A stretch of DNA of 64,000 nt, taken from Sodiomyces alkalinus F11 (Eukaryota; Ascomycota; Sordariomycetes; Glomerellales; Plectosphaerellaceae). Shown here piece by piece: positions 32,140 through 44,110 of this stretch (its first letter is position 1; each line of letters starts with the position of its first letter). Location of the stretch: assembly GCF_003711515.1 (NCBI RefSeq), contig NW_021167089.1, forward strand, positions 503,296-567,295, written 5' to 3'. The notes under the pieces were generated by a model. That model did no database searches and had not been told where the DNA came from. It was given only the letters and a program-made list of their open reading frames with translations. The translations under genes and the position numbers were made by a program.

Positions 32140-33796
32140 CGATATAGTTCGCCGCGCTAGAACTAACCAGTAACTAAAAGTCTAAGGATAATATTTACTA
32201 GGAGCGGTTCGAGAGCGTAGTCCGCGGTCGACGCCGTAGTATAAACCTCGGCGTTAACGGGTACTTCTAATCCCTATAACTATACGGGGGCGAGGAGAAG
32301 CTTATTAATACGCTCCCTACTATCGGTAATAAGTTTAACTAGTAGCGCTAGGATAACCCTACTTAAATTAAGTAAATACGTACCGAGGTTATCTAACTAG
32401 ATTATAATAACCCGCGGACCTATAGGCTGGAATAAACGATTTACGTGCTACTATCTTACCCCTATATCTCCCGGCTAATTACTAAGGAAACCGCGCGTGC
32501 ACTAGTATACCGGTATCTCTAGCCGTGTTAGTTAATCGCCGCTAACGCCGAGGTCGCCGGTTAGGCGCGACCTAACTAAAGATTTAATAAGTATATTATC
32601 CTATTAGCGTCCCGCTAAAACGCCTCCGGGTAATTCGCTAATACCGCCCCCTAAACGCCCGTCTAGCGCTATCGCCGTTTAGCCTATATCACTACTAACG
32701 GCTCCCTAATACCCCTAAGCACGTAAATATAAGTAACGTTTACCGCCCCCGTGGAAGCTATCGCCTACTATAATACCTTTAACGCTACTACTACTCCGCC
32801 GCCCGCTCCGCTAATAATAGAGATAGTTAACCTTATTACTAGTAACGCCCCGGATTCGTCCCCCTACACCGATACTATATTCGCCGCCAAGCTTTTAAAG
32901 GAACTAAAGGAGTATACGACTAAATACTTTACTATCTTCTATAATATCGTGTCCTTTAATAAAGGGGATATCGATAAGCGGGAATTCCTTCGCCTTATAG
33001 CAGTAGCCGCCGATAACGCTAATCGCCACGCTAGCGATATCCACCTATTCTTTATACGCGAACGCTATAACGCTTAGTCTAAGCCGTCGTCTACGTAATA
33101 ATTCGTTAAAGTATCGCTGTAGGATCTAATTCCGCCTATACTAAACGTAAGGCGGAGGATAACGGCGGCGCCCTAGCTCCTAAACGCGTCGCTACTGCGT
33201 CCGGCAAACTTAAGGTCTAATAAAACCTTACTCGTAATACCGCCCCCCGAGTCCTTATTAATACCGTGCGGTTATAGTTATAGGATCTAAACCTTAATAG
33301 TGGCTAGAAGATTGCCCTACTAGGATAACGGGGCTACGCTGTTAGTATACCGGCGGTAATAGCCGGTTTCGCTAAATAGTAGATTAAGGACTACGTCTTT
33401 AAGGATCCTACTTAGAGTATAGCTAATTAGTAACTCCTTATAAAGCTATAACGCCTTCGGGTATTTATCTAACTCGCCCCTATAAATTATAATAGTACCG
33501 ACTTATCCGCCGATCGCCGTAAAAGGCTCGTAGACCACCTAGTCGATAACCGTAAACTAGCTAAAAATATCGTAAAGTATTACGCCGTCCTCTACTAATA
33601 CTTTAACTAGTATAAAGAACACGGTTTTCTCGCGGCGTACGATATCTCCGTTAATAAACTAATAGAATAGCGGGAAGTACTATCGCTAAAGGGCGCTATT
33701 ATTATTTTCGGTATCGATATACCTAACCTCGGCCTACCTTACTCGGTACCTATAGATATAGACAACGACTTAGACGCGGTGGATATAATAAAATAA
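32140..33796 (+). pseudogene. Decayed protein-coding gene of unknown family
   Basis: One plus-strand frame reads continuously from about 32140 to 33077, broken only by TAG/TAA at positions fitting lost Gln/Trp codons. It contains KLINTLPTIGNKFN, then SRLITKETARALVYRYL, and an open stretch of 108 codons at 32751-33077 (FAAKLLKELKEYTTKYF, REFLRLIAVAADNANRHASD). A second good stretch at about 33485-33796 in another frame (STDLSADRRKRLVDHLVDN, GIDIPNLGLPYSVPIDID) may be its C-terminal part after a frameshift. I do not recognise the protein. A transposon-borne gene is likely because it has been hit by RIP. Confidence 0.45.
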
Positions 33797-34920
33797 GCCG
33801 GAGATATATAGAATTCGCGCTAGATACGCCGGGGTCTTTACGGTATAGTTTATTTTCTTTTATTCTTTATTCTTCGGTTTCCCCTATTATAGTCCCGTAT
33901 ATTTTCTTTTTCTTTCTACATACTCTTACCTGCCCGTCCGGAACTACAGGAGGTAGTCGATAGCCTTATCGCCGTCCTACCGCTATAGATAACGGCGGTA
34001 GTTTTTATTACTTTTCGTACTCTATTCGGTTATAGGTAACGCTGCTATAAGTAGTATTAATACCGGTCGCTGCTAGGGCGCCGCGCCTTACTAACACGAA
34101 GCAATTTTCCTTTATTCTCCTCTAACTTTATTATTGGGATATCTACTATAAGTCCGTGTCCTAAGTAGGATATACTATATTCTACGGCCGTATAGCGGGG
34201 AAGCCTATAGGATATAGGGCTTTATAGCCCGGGGTATATAATACGCCCCGGCGCCCTATAGATACTTGATAAGGTACGGGAACCTTATTCCACAGCGGTC
34301 TACTATTAGAACCGTGTTCCACGGCGGTCTACTATTAGAACCGTGTTTTACGGCGGTCTATTATTAGAACCGTGTTCCACGGCGGTCCACCGTTAAAGCC
34401 GTATTCTATAGCAGTTTACTATTAGAACCAGGGTCCACGGTTACCGAGCCGAACTATCCCCAGGATTCCCCCGTAGATATGTTAGTTCGGGGCTTCGCCC
34501 CTTAGTTAGACGAAGATATCTTTATTATACCTTATTTACTATAGTAAAGGTTACCCCTTAAATCCTGGGTTCCCTAGGTCCGATAGTGCTGGCTAGCTAG
34601 AGTCGTGCCCGGATAGAGTATATTAAATCCTAGATCCTTCTAGGTCCTATAGTACTGGCTGGCCAGGGGATTTGCCGGTTAGGTATATTAACGTTGTTAG
34701 GCATTGAAGATAGATAATTAGGAAGATAAAAAAGACGATATCGTGGTTATATAGTAATTAGATGGATAATCACGAACAGATTGAACCTACCGTACAGGGA
34801 AGGATCGCGACCGTTAGCGGCTAGCGCCGGCTGCTAATAATAGTACCCCAGTCAGAATAAACAAGTGCCCCAGTCGGAATAAGTGCCGCCATTCTAAATA
34901 CATCTACCCCTTTTCTATTA
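33797..34920. other. Unclassified repeat DNA
   Basis: No gene seen. It holds the 29 bp tandem array (34288-34432) and a pair of ~43 bp direct repeats beginning TTAAATCCT (34558 and 34625). The end of that repeat (AGTACTGGCTGGCCAG) occurs again inverted at 35853-35869 inside the neighbouring element. Confidence 0.45.
34288..34432. repeat. Five-copy 29 bp tandem repeat
   Basis: The unit starts TTCCACGGCGGTC and includes CTATTAGAACCGTG. Five units lie in a row, and one isolated copy is at about 31494-31522. Confidence 0.85.
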
Positions 34921-35585
34921 GGTGCCCCTGCCTAGGAGGTAGAGGCCGGGTATATAACGGGTTCCCGTGTGGATAAGACCGGGCTCCTGTCTTAACATAG
35001 CCACGGCTACCCTAGGCCGATACCATTATATAGGGCCGTGGCCTAGGCTTAGGCATAGATATCCGTTTACGATATCCGTTTAACTATACTAGCGTTAGCC
35101 TAGGAGTATATAGTGTTTATAAGGTACCCCTTTCTTAGTATAAGAAGGGCAGCGATTATTCTAATTCTTTAGGACTACCTACGTTCGGGCTAGCTATAAC
35201 TACTACTTAATCCATGCATGTCCCCTTTTTAGACCCTCTCGCTACTACCTTCTTACTCCTTATAACTACCTATCTAATATAATAATCGCTCTGCCTTTCT
35301 AAAGGGTATAAGGCCCGTTAAGGAGTATTAACAGGAAAACCGATATTTTCCTATAAGAATAATAAGACCTATAACGTGGTTAGCCCCTCCGACCTTTTAC
35401 TGTATATCGATAATCCCTTAGACCTAGACGCCCCTATAACACAGGCACGACGTAACTAAGGAGTGCCGTAGATGGAGATAGACCTTAATCCTTACCCCCG
35501 GTCCCCTTAGCGCGTAGCACCCCCCGTTACCCCTGCCCTATCCCGACTATCCCGCCCACCCTGTCCTTATAAGGGCATCCCCTAT
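34921..35585. repeat. Left terminal inverted repeat
   Basis: Pairs with 38735-39386. It contains the doubled ATATCCGTTTA (35065-35092), also present in the right arm. Confidence 0.7.
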
Positions 35586-36429
35586 AAGTAGCTATCCCAG
35601 ATCGTCCTTTCACGGAGATTTCGATTAACTTTATCACAGGACTACCGCCTATCCACGATAGGGGCAGGAAACGTAACGCGATCCTTATTATCGTTTATTA
35701 TCTAACGAAGTATTCGTTGTATATCCCTATAAGCAGTAGCCTCGCTGCCAAGAGACTTACGGATATTGCTTCGCCGGTATATCGATTAACGGGATCGGCA
35801 GATAGTCTGATTCTTTGGGACTACCTTTTAATATGCCATGACTAGGCATATATCTGGCCAGCCAGTACTCTTAAACCTAGGAGCCAGGCTTTTTTAAAGG
35901 GGTAACCTTAGGGTGCCGTAAAGGGTAGTAAAACAAGATGTTTTCTCTAAGTTAGAAAGGGGGCGCGCCCCTAGGACTAATATACCCACGGGTAATCCCC
36001 GTGGGATCCTCGGTGTCTATATATATAATCCTCCGGATACCCTAGTATACGCCACGGCTTTTATAGTATACCCCGTGGGTGCTATAGCATATACTATAGC
36101 ACCTCTAAGGCACGGTACCCGGTAGGGTTCCGAGGCGTATTAAATACCCGGGGCGAAGAAGCCCTACGTCCCGCGGGCTTCCCCTAGCGACTACGATAGC
36201 CTTACTTAAAGCGCGTCGCGGTTATACTAGTAATCCGCGTTATTCTTCGTGATAACAGTCTAATCCTATTATTCCGGGGTAGGGGGGGGGGGGGTAGCTT
36301 ATCCTTTTTCCGGGGGTCCTATATTACTTCTCCGGGCGGGATAGCGCCGGAGGGGGTTCTAGTAGACTTACTAGGCTTTTTTTTCTGCCCGACTATAGGT
36401 AATAGGTTACTAGGCTACGGAGTAGCCCG

Positions 36430-36725
36430 GTTAGGTAGGGTAGCGTCGCCGGCTATAAAGGCCGGGCCCCTTATCTTAATTAAATTAATAAACTCGTTCC
36501 CCAGTTATACTACGAGGTCTAGATCGGCTCCGGGTAATTCCTTTACCCGGTTTATACCCTATTTAATAGCCTATATTAGGATATTAACGCTATTCCCCTT
36601 ACGTCAGAGGGCGGCTATAGCTTCTTTTATTATCTGCTATAGTTATTTCCGGGCTCTATTAGCAAAGCTTTTATTTATTCCGTTCGTGTTACAAACGGGC
36701 GGGTTATTGGCGGATACGTTATTTC
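36430..36725 (-). pseudogene. Decayed reading frame, unknown protein
   Basis: The minus strand reads ...SANNPPVCNTNGINKSFA..., then AIAAL and RKGNSVNILI, then GADLDLVV and GNEFINLIKIRGPAF, with stops only at TAG/TAA. A long helix-rich protein is suggested. I do not recognise it. It lies downstream of the gene at 37740-38697 in the same direction and may be part of the same polypeptide. Confidence 0.4.
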
Positions 36726-36980
36726 CGCTCTTAGGGTCCAGGGCCTACTAGGAGGCTTATTATTATTACTACTATAGCTAAGGGGTTAAGGCTAGGGCGC
36801 TCCCTATAGCGGGGGGCGCTTAGGCCTTCTTCTTCCTAGTTATAGCGTTTAAAAGAATTTTCCCCGGGGGTAGTCTAGGGTAGTAGATGGTATTATAGGC
36901 GTCCTTCTAAGGCAGCTACAGGATTACGTACCGCGCTCGCCTAGCTATACCTAGTGCTGCTAGGTACAGCGGGGAGTTAG

Positions 36981-37166
36981 CTATCTAATAATACCCTTCG
37001 CGCCGATTTTAGGCGTGTTATGGCGATTTACGCCGAGCCCGAAGGCCAGGGTGGTTCCTAGGAGTAGGGCGGCTATTAAGGGTTTTAGTAGTACGCCGCG
37101 GCCCGCACTAACAGAAGTTGGGCGGCTAACGTGGGGTGCAGGAGGGATGATTCTGCTAGTAGTCAT
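36981..37166 (-). pseudogene. Short open frame with a hydrophobic helix
   Basis: 61 codons from an ATG at 37166, whose first bases lie in the antisense of the rRNA fragment. It reads MTTSRIIPPAPHVSRP and later a hydrophobic run PLIAALLLGTTLAFGLGV that could span a membrane. No family recognised. It may be chance coding in an unmutated stretch, or part of the element's minus-strand gene set. Confidence 0.25.
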
Positions 37167-37199
37167 ATGCTTGTCTCAAAGATTAAGCCATGCATGTCT
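37148..37199 (+). rRNA. 5' fragment of 18S rRNA (52 nt)
   Basis: The bases match the highly conserved start of eukaryotic small-subunit rRNA, from TGATTCTG through AGTCATATGCTTGTCTCAAA to CCATGCATGTCT. The single difference is C to T at 37157, in a CA context. The rRNA text stops abruptly at 37199 and is followed by GATTTCAGG. It is far too short to be functional. CA and TG are intact here although nearly absent on both sides. Confidence 0.85.
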
Positions 37200-37739
37200 G
37201 ATTTCAGGTACTGGTTTACTAGTCGACTATAGGATTAACGGCTATAAGCTAAGGTCGCCCTAGGATAATCCGGGAGCCCTTAGGGTCTAGGTTTATAATA
37301 TAAAATTTAACGTGTTATACTTTTCTTTATTTCTATTAATCGGTCGCGAAAATAAGTCGAGTAACGGAACCAAGGGTGGATTTCTTTTATCCCTCTATAA
37401 TCCAGGATATAGGGAGGGGTAGTCTAGAGAGGACCTAGTCAGGACCTAGAAGGGATTAGTCTAAAACGTTAACATCGGCTCCCCTATTCAGGAGAGCCGG
37501 GGTCTATACCTACTCCCTGCCTTAGCGGAGGGAGATATACGCCTTTACTGGCGTAGGCGCTTTTACCGGTATAGTGGTAGTAGTCGCCGTTTAAGGCGGG
37601 GTTAGTTCCTAGGCTATCTCGTTAATAACACGACCTACTATTAGGCGTATTAGCGAAATACGTAGTTTATTTAGATTAGTATAAGTAGAGGAGGGGTAAG
37701 TACTAGCATAATAACCCTTTTAGTTATAGTTAAAGTATA

Positions 37740-38697
37740 TATTAAGTTTAATTAGGGTATAATAGGGCCTGGCCTAATCCTATAGTTCTCCTATATTCTT
37801 AGTAGTTCTAGGCGGGTTTACAATTGCTGGTATTCTAGGGAGGGTTACTCGGCCACGGTTACTACGGGGGGTAGGCGGGTGCTATCCCTTTACTAGGGGC
37901 TTAATTTTTAGTTACTCGGCCCTCTTATATTCCTTATTATATTCTAAGTAGGTTTTCGGGGTTTTATACGTGGATACAACGTAATCCCGGATTAGGGGTA
38001 GGACTCGGGTACAGACTATCTAGATCCACTACTAGTCCGGTAGACGATTAAGGAGTTCCGTTTCTAAGGCTTCCTACCGCTAAATAAACTTTATAAAGGG
38101 TTCGCCGGGCTTTTAGTCCGAATAGTTATTAGTTTATATTTATAGGGCGACCTTAAGTAAACGCGTATCGTAATTATCGATTTATTCGCCTAACTAGGTT
38201 TTTAGGGCCCCCTAGATAACCCGGGATAAGTTATTATCGTAGGCGTGCCGGAGGTAAGATCACTATCTGTCTTTAAGGTAGTTTAGCAGGGAGGCTATAA
38301 TATAATAGTTCTTCGAGGCGTTATTAAGAAGGCCGTTAAGGTTAATTATAAACCGTTACTTTACCTCCTAGATAAATATCCGGTATTTTACCTACGACTC
38401 GCTATTCTACTTAGAGACTATATAGTTAACCTTCGCCTATAAGAAATTAGCCCTAGGTCCTATAGAGGTTTAGGGGGGATTAGTATCAATATACCCCTAG
38501 ATAGTAAAAGAAAAGGGGACTAAGGACTAAGTATCTAGAACGGAGCGATAAGGCTCCGCGATATATTATTGTATAATAGCACGGCCGTTAAGGTTAGGAT
38601 AAGTCAGGGAACTAGTCTTAGCGGTTTTAAGGGCAATAAGTCGGTCGAGTTTACGCTTTTACGCCTTTAATACCTTAAACCACTTAATACGTTCCAT
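37740..38697 (-). pseudogene. Decayed gene in the TIR element, unknown (gag-like look)
   Basis: From an ATG at 38695-38697 the minus strand reads MERIKWFKVLKA then KRKLDRLIALKTAKTSS, continuing in one frame to about 37780 with stops only at TAG/TAA. Later segments include INLNGLLNNASKNYYIIASL, NYDTRLLKVAL, KPGEPFIKFI and ALETELLNRLPD, then a Pro/Arg-rich tail. An N-terminal basic helix, helical middle and basic Pro-rich tail would suit a Gag-like protein, but I recognise no domain. The start lies about 40 bp inside the end of the right inverted repeat. Confidence 0.45.
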
Positions 38698-38734
38698 AAC
38701 CTATACGTTAGTTAGCTAGTCGTGGGGGATACCC

Positions 38735-39386
38735 TTATAAGAATAGGGTAAGCGGGATAGGGTAAGGGTAATAAGGGGTGCTATACGCTAAGGGGACGGG
38801 GGATAGGGATTAAGGTCTATTTTTATTTAGGGCGCGGCTTAGTTATATCGTGCCTATATCGTAGAGGCGCCCTAGCTAAAGGGATTATCGATATTCGGTA
38901 AAAGGTCGGAGGGGCTAACTATATTATACGTCTTATTATTCTTATAGAAAGATATCGTTTACCTATTAGTACTCCTTAACGGTCCTTATACCCTTTAGAA
39001 AGGTAAAGCGATTATTATATTAAATAAGTAGTTATAAGGAGTGAGAAGATAGTAGTAAGAGAGTCTAAAAAGAAACCGGCGTGGATTAAGTAATAGTCAC
39101 GGCTAGTCCGAACGTAGGTAATCCTAAAGAATTAGAATAATCGCTACCCTCTTTATACTAAGGAGGGGGCACTATATAAGCACTATATACTCCTACGCTA
39201 ATACTAGGATAGTTAAACGGATATCGTAAACGGATATCTACGCCTAAGCCTAGGCTACGGCCTTGTATAGTAGTATCGGCCTAAGGCAGCCGTGGCCACG
39301 TTAAGCCGGGCGCCCGGTCATATCTATACAGGAACCCGTTATAGTCCTATCGTGTACCCGGCCTCTATCTCCTAGGCAGGGGCACC
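38735..39386. repeat. Right terminal inverted repeat
   Basis: Inverse of 34921-35585; a few small indels, including one near 39335-39350, separate the arms. Confidence 0.7.
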
Positions 39387-39388
39387 TA

Positions 39389-39848
39389 ACACAAGTATTA
39401 GCCTTCTTTGTAGTAGTATATCGCTTGGCTAGTATAATCTCTAACGTATCCGATAGATCGCTATTAGCGAAATCCTACTAAACACGATATAAGAGTAGGT
39501 CTATATTTATATCTACGAAACGAGTAATAATATACTAGAAATGGGTTAGATATACTTAGAGGGACTTAATAGAAGTATAGGGTATAATACCTTTAGAGAG
39601 GGAAGGACTTAGGTAGCTCCTAGGAGAGAGTGACCTTTTAACTCCTATTAAGCTTAGCTAGTTTACTGTTTTCTGTATTAGTCCTTAAGAGCGCTAATAA
39701 GTACCACTATAGCTAGGCAGTATAGTCGTGACGCTCTAGAGTATATATATTCTTAGCGACTTGTACTTACCGGGGTGCTCGAGGGGGCTAAAATATATAG
39801 CCGCTGGCGTCTAAAAGCGGTCCCCTAGGCAGCGGTATACGCACGTAT
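39389..39848. other. Repeat-like DNA, no gene seen
   Basis: Partly RIP-mutated. No reading frame or internal repeat stands out. It separates the TIR element from Copia C2. Confidence 0.4.
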
Positions 39849-40111
39849 TGTCGCACGTTAAATAGGCACTTGAATAATTAACTTAGTAGAGCAGAAATCT
39901 CGTGTGTGTGTATTATATTAAGTTATATCTAGGAGAGTCTCTTATACCCTTAATTTAGGTAGTGAAGACTCTGTTATAGGTACTAAGTTATTTAGATCCT
40001 ATCCGGTCTTTTCCGGTATCCGCCCCTGTTATATCCGAAGCCCTTAGTTATAGCGTGGATTCCCCTGGGATCCCTTATAGACCATGTCGTGGTCCGTGTG
40101 CCTATACGACA
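39849..40111 (-). repeat. 3' LTR of Copia C2
   Basis: 263 bp from TGTCGCACG to ATACGACA. Its end towards unique DNA is less mutated, and it keeps (GT)n at 39901-39910. Confidence 0.9.
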
Positions 40112-41223
40112 CACCCCCTTAGTTAAGGTGGGTCTTCTTAGGTTAACTAACTAATTAGAGGCTTTGGTTTAAACTAAACACTCTTAACTATTCTATCGTA
40201 AAATTAATAGTTAAGGGAAAACGCCCTCGTAAAAGGGATCTAAATCCGCCCTATTTAACCGTTTAATTTAATTCTATCTCAATTAGTTCCTTAATCCTGA
40301 TTAGCCGGATCTACTTAATCGGATCTATATCTATCGGATCTACTACGCCCTTAGGGGCCTTCATAGTCGCTATAGCTTTAGCGCGTTCGATCTCTTTATA
40401 TAGCTATTTAGACTACTCGATACGGTCCTTTTAATCCGTTAAATTAAGCTATTACTATAGTCTTTTAATCCCTGCCTCCGGTAGTGCCTTCGTTAAGCCG
40501 TCCGCGATTATCTTCTTTATATTAATGTACGTAACCTTAAAGAGGCCCTGCTATACCAACTAACGTGCCTACTGGTTATAAATATCGACGTGCCGTAGCC
40601 TTATTCGTAGGCGTTATGCCTTCTTATTAATAAGGTTAATAGTCTGCTAATTATCGTAGTATAGCTATAGTTACTATTAATCTAACTAAAGCTTTAGATC
40701 CCTTAATATCCGACTAACGAATAACGTCTCCTTAGCGGCCTCTATAAGAGCGAGTAGTTCCGACTCTATTAACGATATCGTAACCGTCGGTTACTTACCC
40801 GCCTTCTAGTTAATACTACCGCCGAAAAGCTTTATCGTATATCCTTATAAGCTCTTATAGTATAGATTATCCCTACAGGACGCGTCGCTTACGGTTAGGA
40901 AGAGTCTATCCCCACCGAATTCCAGGTAGTGGTGCCTTATATAGTATAAGAATAGCAGCACTTATTAAGCCCTTTTAAGGTGGTTAGAGGAGGGGTTAAC
41001 GTTATATTAGGAAAGCTTTAAATAGGCGAGCACGATATCGGGTCTTATTACGATAGCAGTATATAGGATAAAACCGATTATACCCTAGTACTAGTAGACC
41101 TTAGGAATTATTGCGCGTATACCGTCGCGGGGTATTAGCGGCTTTATCGTTAATAACGGGACCTTTAATAGTTTTCGGTAGAGTATATCTATATAGTATT
41201 TAACCGCGATCTTCTCCACGTAA
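40112..41223 (-). pseudogene. Copia C2 RT/RNase H C-terminal part
   Basis: The inverse of about 29050-30178 of C1, degraded by RIP. It ends at the LINE-1 insertion site. Confidence 0.75.
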
Positions 41224-41899
41224 AAGGATTATAATAGCTTTTTTTTCTTTTTTTTTTTTTAATTCATTTCGCGCATACAGCCCTAAAGCTATAGCACGGC
41301 GCCTTTTATCCTATAGGCTAAAGGCTAAAGGCTAGAATAAACTTTAGTAAGGAGTGGAGTAGTACTAAATAAAGGAAATCCTCCGTAACAGTCTGCCTAA
41401 TATACCGAAAAACAGATAAAAAACCAAAACAGAAAACTAGACCGCAGGATCCGAGGTTTACGCCCTACACAACTCTGCCGAGGCTATTTTAGTGGCTAAA
41501 AGATAGGCCTATAAGGCCTGTATCCCTCTTTTAGTACCGAATAAAAGCGGCAGAGATAACGGTGGGCCCGCTAGGGCTTCCTGTAGGGCTTTTCGTTCGT
41601 TTTTATAAAAAGGGCAGGAAAGGATAAGGTGGGCTATATCCTGTATAGGGGAGCCGGGACAGGAATAGCGGTCGGTAGCGTAGTTTCGAGCCCTTTTTTA
41701 GTGGGATTTTAGGTATCCGAAGCCGGTTTTTAGCTAAATAACAGCCGACTTTACCCACCTAGGGCCCTATATTAGTAGTGGTTTTTAGGAAAAACGGAGG
41801 TTATCTCGGACTAGGCGTCTATATAGGCGGCCTAAACGCACCGATTTACCCCTTTTTTCCGCCTCTTCCTCTTCGTTCCAGAAAGCCTTCTAGCCTTAA

Positions 41900-42550
41900 A
41901 TCAGGGCCTTATTAACCCGGCGTTTTAAGTAGCAAGGGTAACTAGGCTAATAGATTTAGCAGCTTTTTTAGGGTCTAGCGCCTATTTAGCTACCTTATCC
42001 ACTAGTTCGTTCCCTTCTATCCCTATATACGAAGGGCACCACCATACAGAGACTAAAGTGCCCTATTGTTTTAGTTATTAGATAAGAGTCTTAGCCTCTA
42101 TAGCCTATTACGAGGAGCGCTGAAGCTTCTAAATAGCTGCTTATGAATCGCTAAAAATATAGTACTCTAGGGGCCTAGGCGACTGCTCTAGGGTAGTATA
42201 AAGGGCCTAAGGAATAGCGTATAATTCGGCGTCGGCGACTTCGGCAGAGTCCCCTAGGTTAATACCCATAGCTCTACAGGGCCTACCGGTACTAGCTAGC
42301 TATATAATAGCAGCTATAGCCTATGGAGGCCTTATAGGAGGCCTTATAGGGTGGCCTAAGGAACCGTCGGTATAGAAAACAGAGGCCTACTCGCCGAAGG
42401 ATTATTATATATCCTTAAGGGCTTCGAAGTGGGCTGTTTTTAGGTCTTAGGTGCCGGAGTCGGAGTCGGTATTATCCGTGGTTTTAGGCCGTTCCTTTAA
42501 AGGAAAAAAGGGCCTAAGGTCAGCTATAGGCTCGGAGGCCTAGGGGGCCT
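41900..42550 (-). pseudogene. LINE-1 RNase H-like region
   Basis: Minus-strand text downstream of RT with a strand of the type (Y/C)(T/S)DGS near 42365-42380 and an acidic AELYAI-like stretch near 42210-42225. Assignment rests on position and these short matches. Confidence 0.45.
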
Positions 42551-42799
42551 CCTACCTAGCTACCGGGCCCTCTATCCCCTAGGACTGCCCTACTAAGGCT
42601 ACTAATTCTAGGCCTAGCTTATAAAGCTATGTGGTAGGCTATAGGTCTTATAGGCGGGCGAGGTCTTCCTATTCCCCTAGAAGCCGGCGTCTAATAGGGT
42701 GATTCGGTAGGAACTTTAAGGACCTAAAAGCATAAAGCCTATTAGACCTAGTTAACCGAATCGAAGCCGGAGGGACTACTGATTCTAGTTCTAGAGGCC

Positions 42800-44110
42800 G
42801 TAAGGGGGCCCCCCTAAAAGCCCCTAGAGCCCTGACTAGAGCGCTATATTATAGGCGTTCTAGGCGGTTAACTAGGTGCTTTTTTAGTGATTTAGGGTCC
42901 TACTATAGCTATAAGCCAAAGTTAGCTAGCGAGGCTATATAGACTATATATAGCTGCCGTAGGGCCTTAAAAGAAAGGCCCCTCTATAAGCTAGCTAGTC
43001 TATAGAGTCTACTTAAGGCCCCTATAGCTGAATTTAGGCGTTTTTCGATGTGGGGTTTAAAAGATAGCTTAGGGTTAAACCAGACCCCTAGCCACCTAAT
43101 AGCACCTATCGTAGGTTTAACTAGGTACCCCCTTATAATAACCAGGGCGTCTTCGACAGAGCGTTTTCGGTAGAAGTGAATAAGCTCTATTTTATCCAGG
43201 TCGAAAAGAATATAGTTATTATTAGCTGCTTCGAAAAGGGAGGCTACGGCTCTTTCTAGGATCTTATAGTTTTTTCTAGCCGATATAGATACTATAGATA
43301 GCTGAAAATCGTCTATATAGGATAACTAAAGACCTCTAAAATCCGGCCCCGCTATAACCTTCCTAATATAAATTAGGAATAGGATAGGGGAAACCGGGGA
43401 GCCTTATAAGACCCCTATATTTAGGGAGGTAGGCTACTAAACCTAACCCTCAAAGACTAGTTAGATACGCCTGTTTTCTGTGAAGGAGGCTACCTATTTA
43501 ACTAGATTCGAGGGTAATTAGAGCTCTTAAAGGGTTCTTAGTAGCTAAGGGCGGGCGACGTAGTCGAAGGCTCCTTTAATATCTAAAAACAGCGTAGAAA
43601 TTATGGCGTTTTACCGTGATTTACGCTGTTTTTCGATATAGTGGAGGAGAAGAAGGGCCGTATTAATAGCGAATCGTTATTTTCTACCCCCTATCTAACT
43701 AGGGTATAAAAGGTCGTTACGGGTATTAGCTAAAAAGCTTAGCCTAGTAGCTATAACCCTTTCAAGGACTTTATCTAAGTAGTTTAGAAGGGCTATAATA
43801 CTATAAGACTTAGGATTAGAATAGTCCTTCTTCCCCGGCTTTAGTAGAACGACTCCTAGGGCCTTTTTCTAGTAGGTAGGGTGGTGGCCTGCTAAAAATA
43901 AAGCTAAGTAGGCCTTTAAGAAGGGCCCGGGAATAGCCTTATAGGCCTATTAGATCGGCTATAAGCTTATCCTATTAGGCCCTAGGGCTTTCCCTTTAGT
44001 AGCTCTAAAGATAGCGCGTTATAGTTCGGCAGCCTATAGGCTAGGCCACTCCCACGGTCTTCTAAGGCCCTTACTACGTGATCTAGTCAGGCTCTAGGGG
44101 CCGTTAGAAG
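42800..44110 (-). pseudogene. LINE-1 reverse transcriptase, RIP-degraded
   Basis: The catalytic box reads SYIDDFQL at about 43300-43323 (usual form (F/Y)xDD). A DIKGAFDY-like strand is near 43560-43585. The frame is broken by TAG/TAA only. Confidence 0.75.

Larger units (their letters stand above)
34921..39386. mobile_element. 4.5 kb element with ~0.65 kb terminal inverted repeats and TA flanks
   Basis: The ends are exact inverses: GGTGCCCCTGCCTAGGAG at 34921 and its complement ending at 39386, both next to TA (34919-34920, 39387-39388). Inverted similarity continues, by eye at roughly 85%, to about 35585 on the left and 38735 on the right. Between the arms lie decayed minus-strand genes of unknown family and an 18S rRNA fragment. 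TA duplication is typical of the Tc1/mariner superfamily, but no transposase motif (DDE/D) was found, so the class is open. A retroelement caught between two inverted copies of another repeat is an alternative. Confidence 0.6.

Noticed and set aside
35208..35224. CCATGCATGTC, similar to the 18S fragment at 37187-37199
   Set aside because: Only about a dozen bases agree and the opposite inverted arm has CCACGCCGGT at the same place, so it is more likely chance within the TIR.
36282..36294. Poly-G run (also near 51810)
   Set aside because: Isolated homopolymers with no supporting G-quadruplex spacing; no claim made.
37015..37263. Plus-strand frame covering the 18S fragment
   Set aside because: The open frame is due to the unmutated rRNA-derived stretch; rRNA sequence is not expected to code.
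34921..39386. Calling this element Tc1/mariner
   Set aside because: TA flanks fit, but no DDE/D transposase motif is visible and the arms are far longer than usual.
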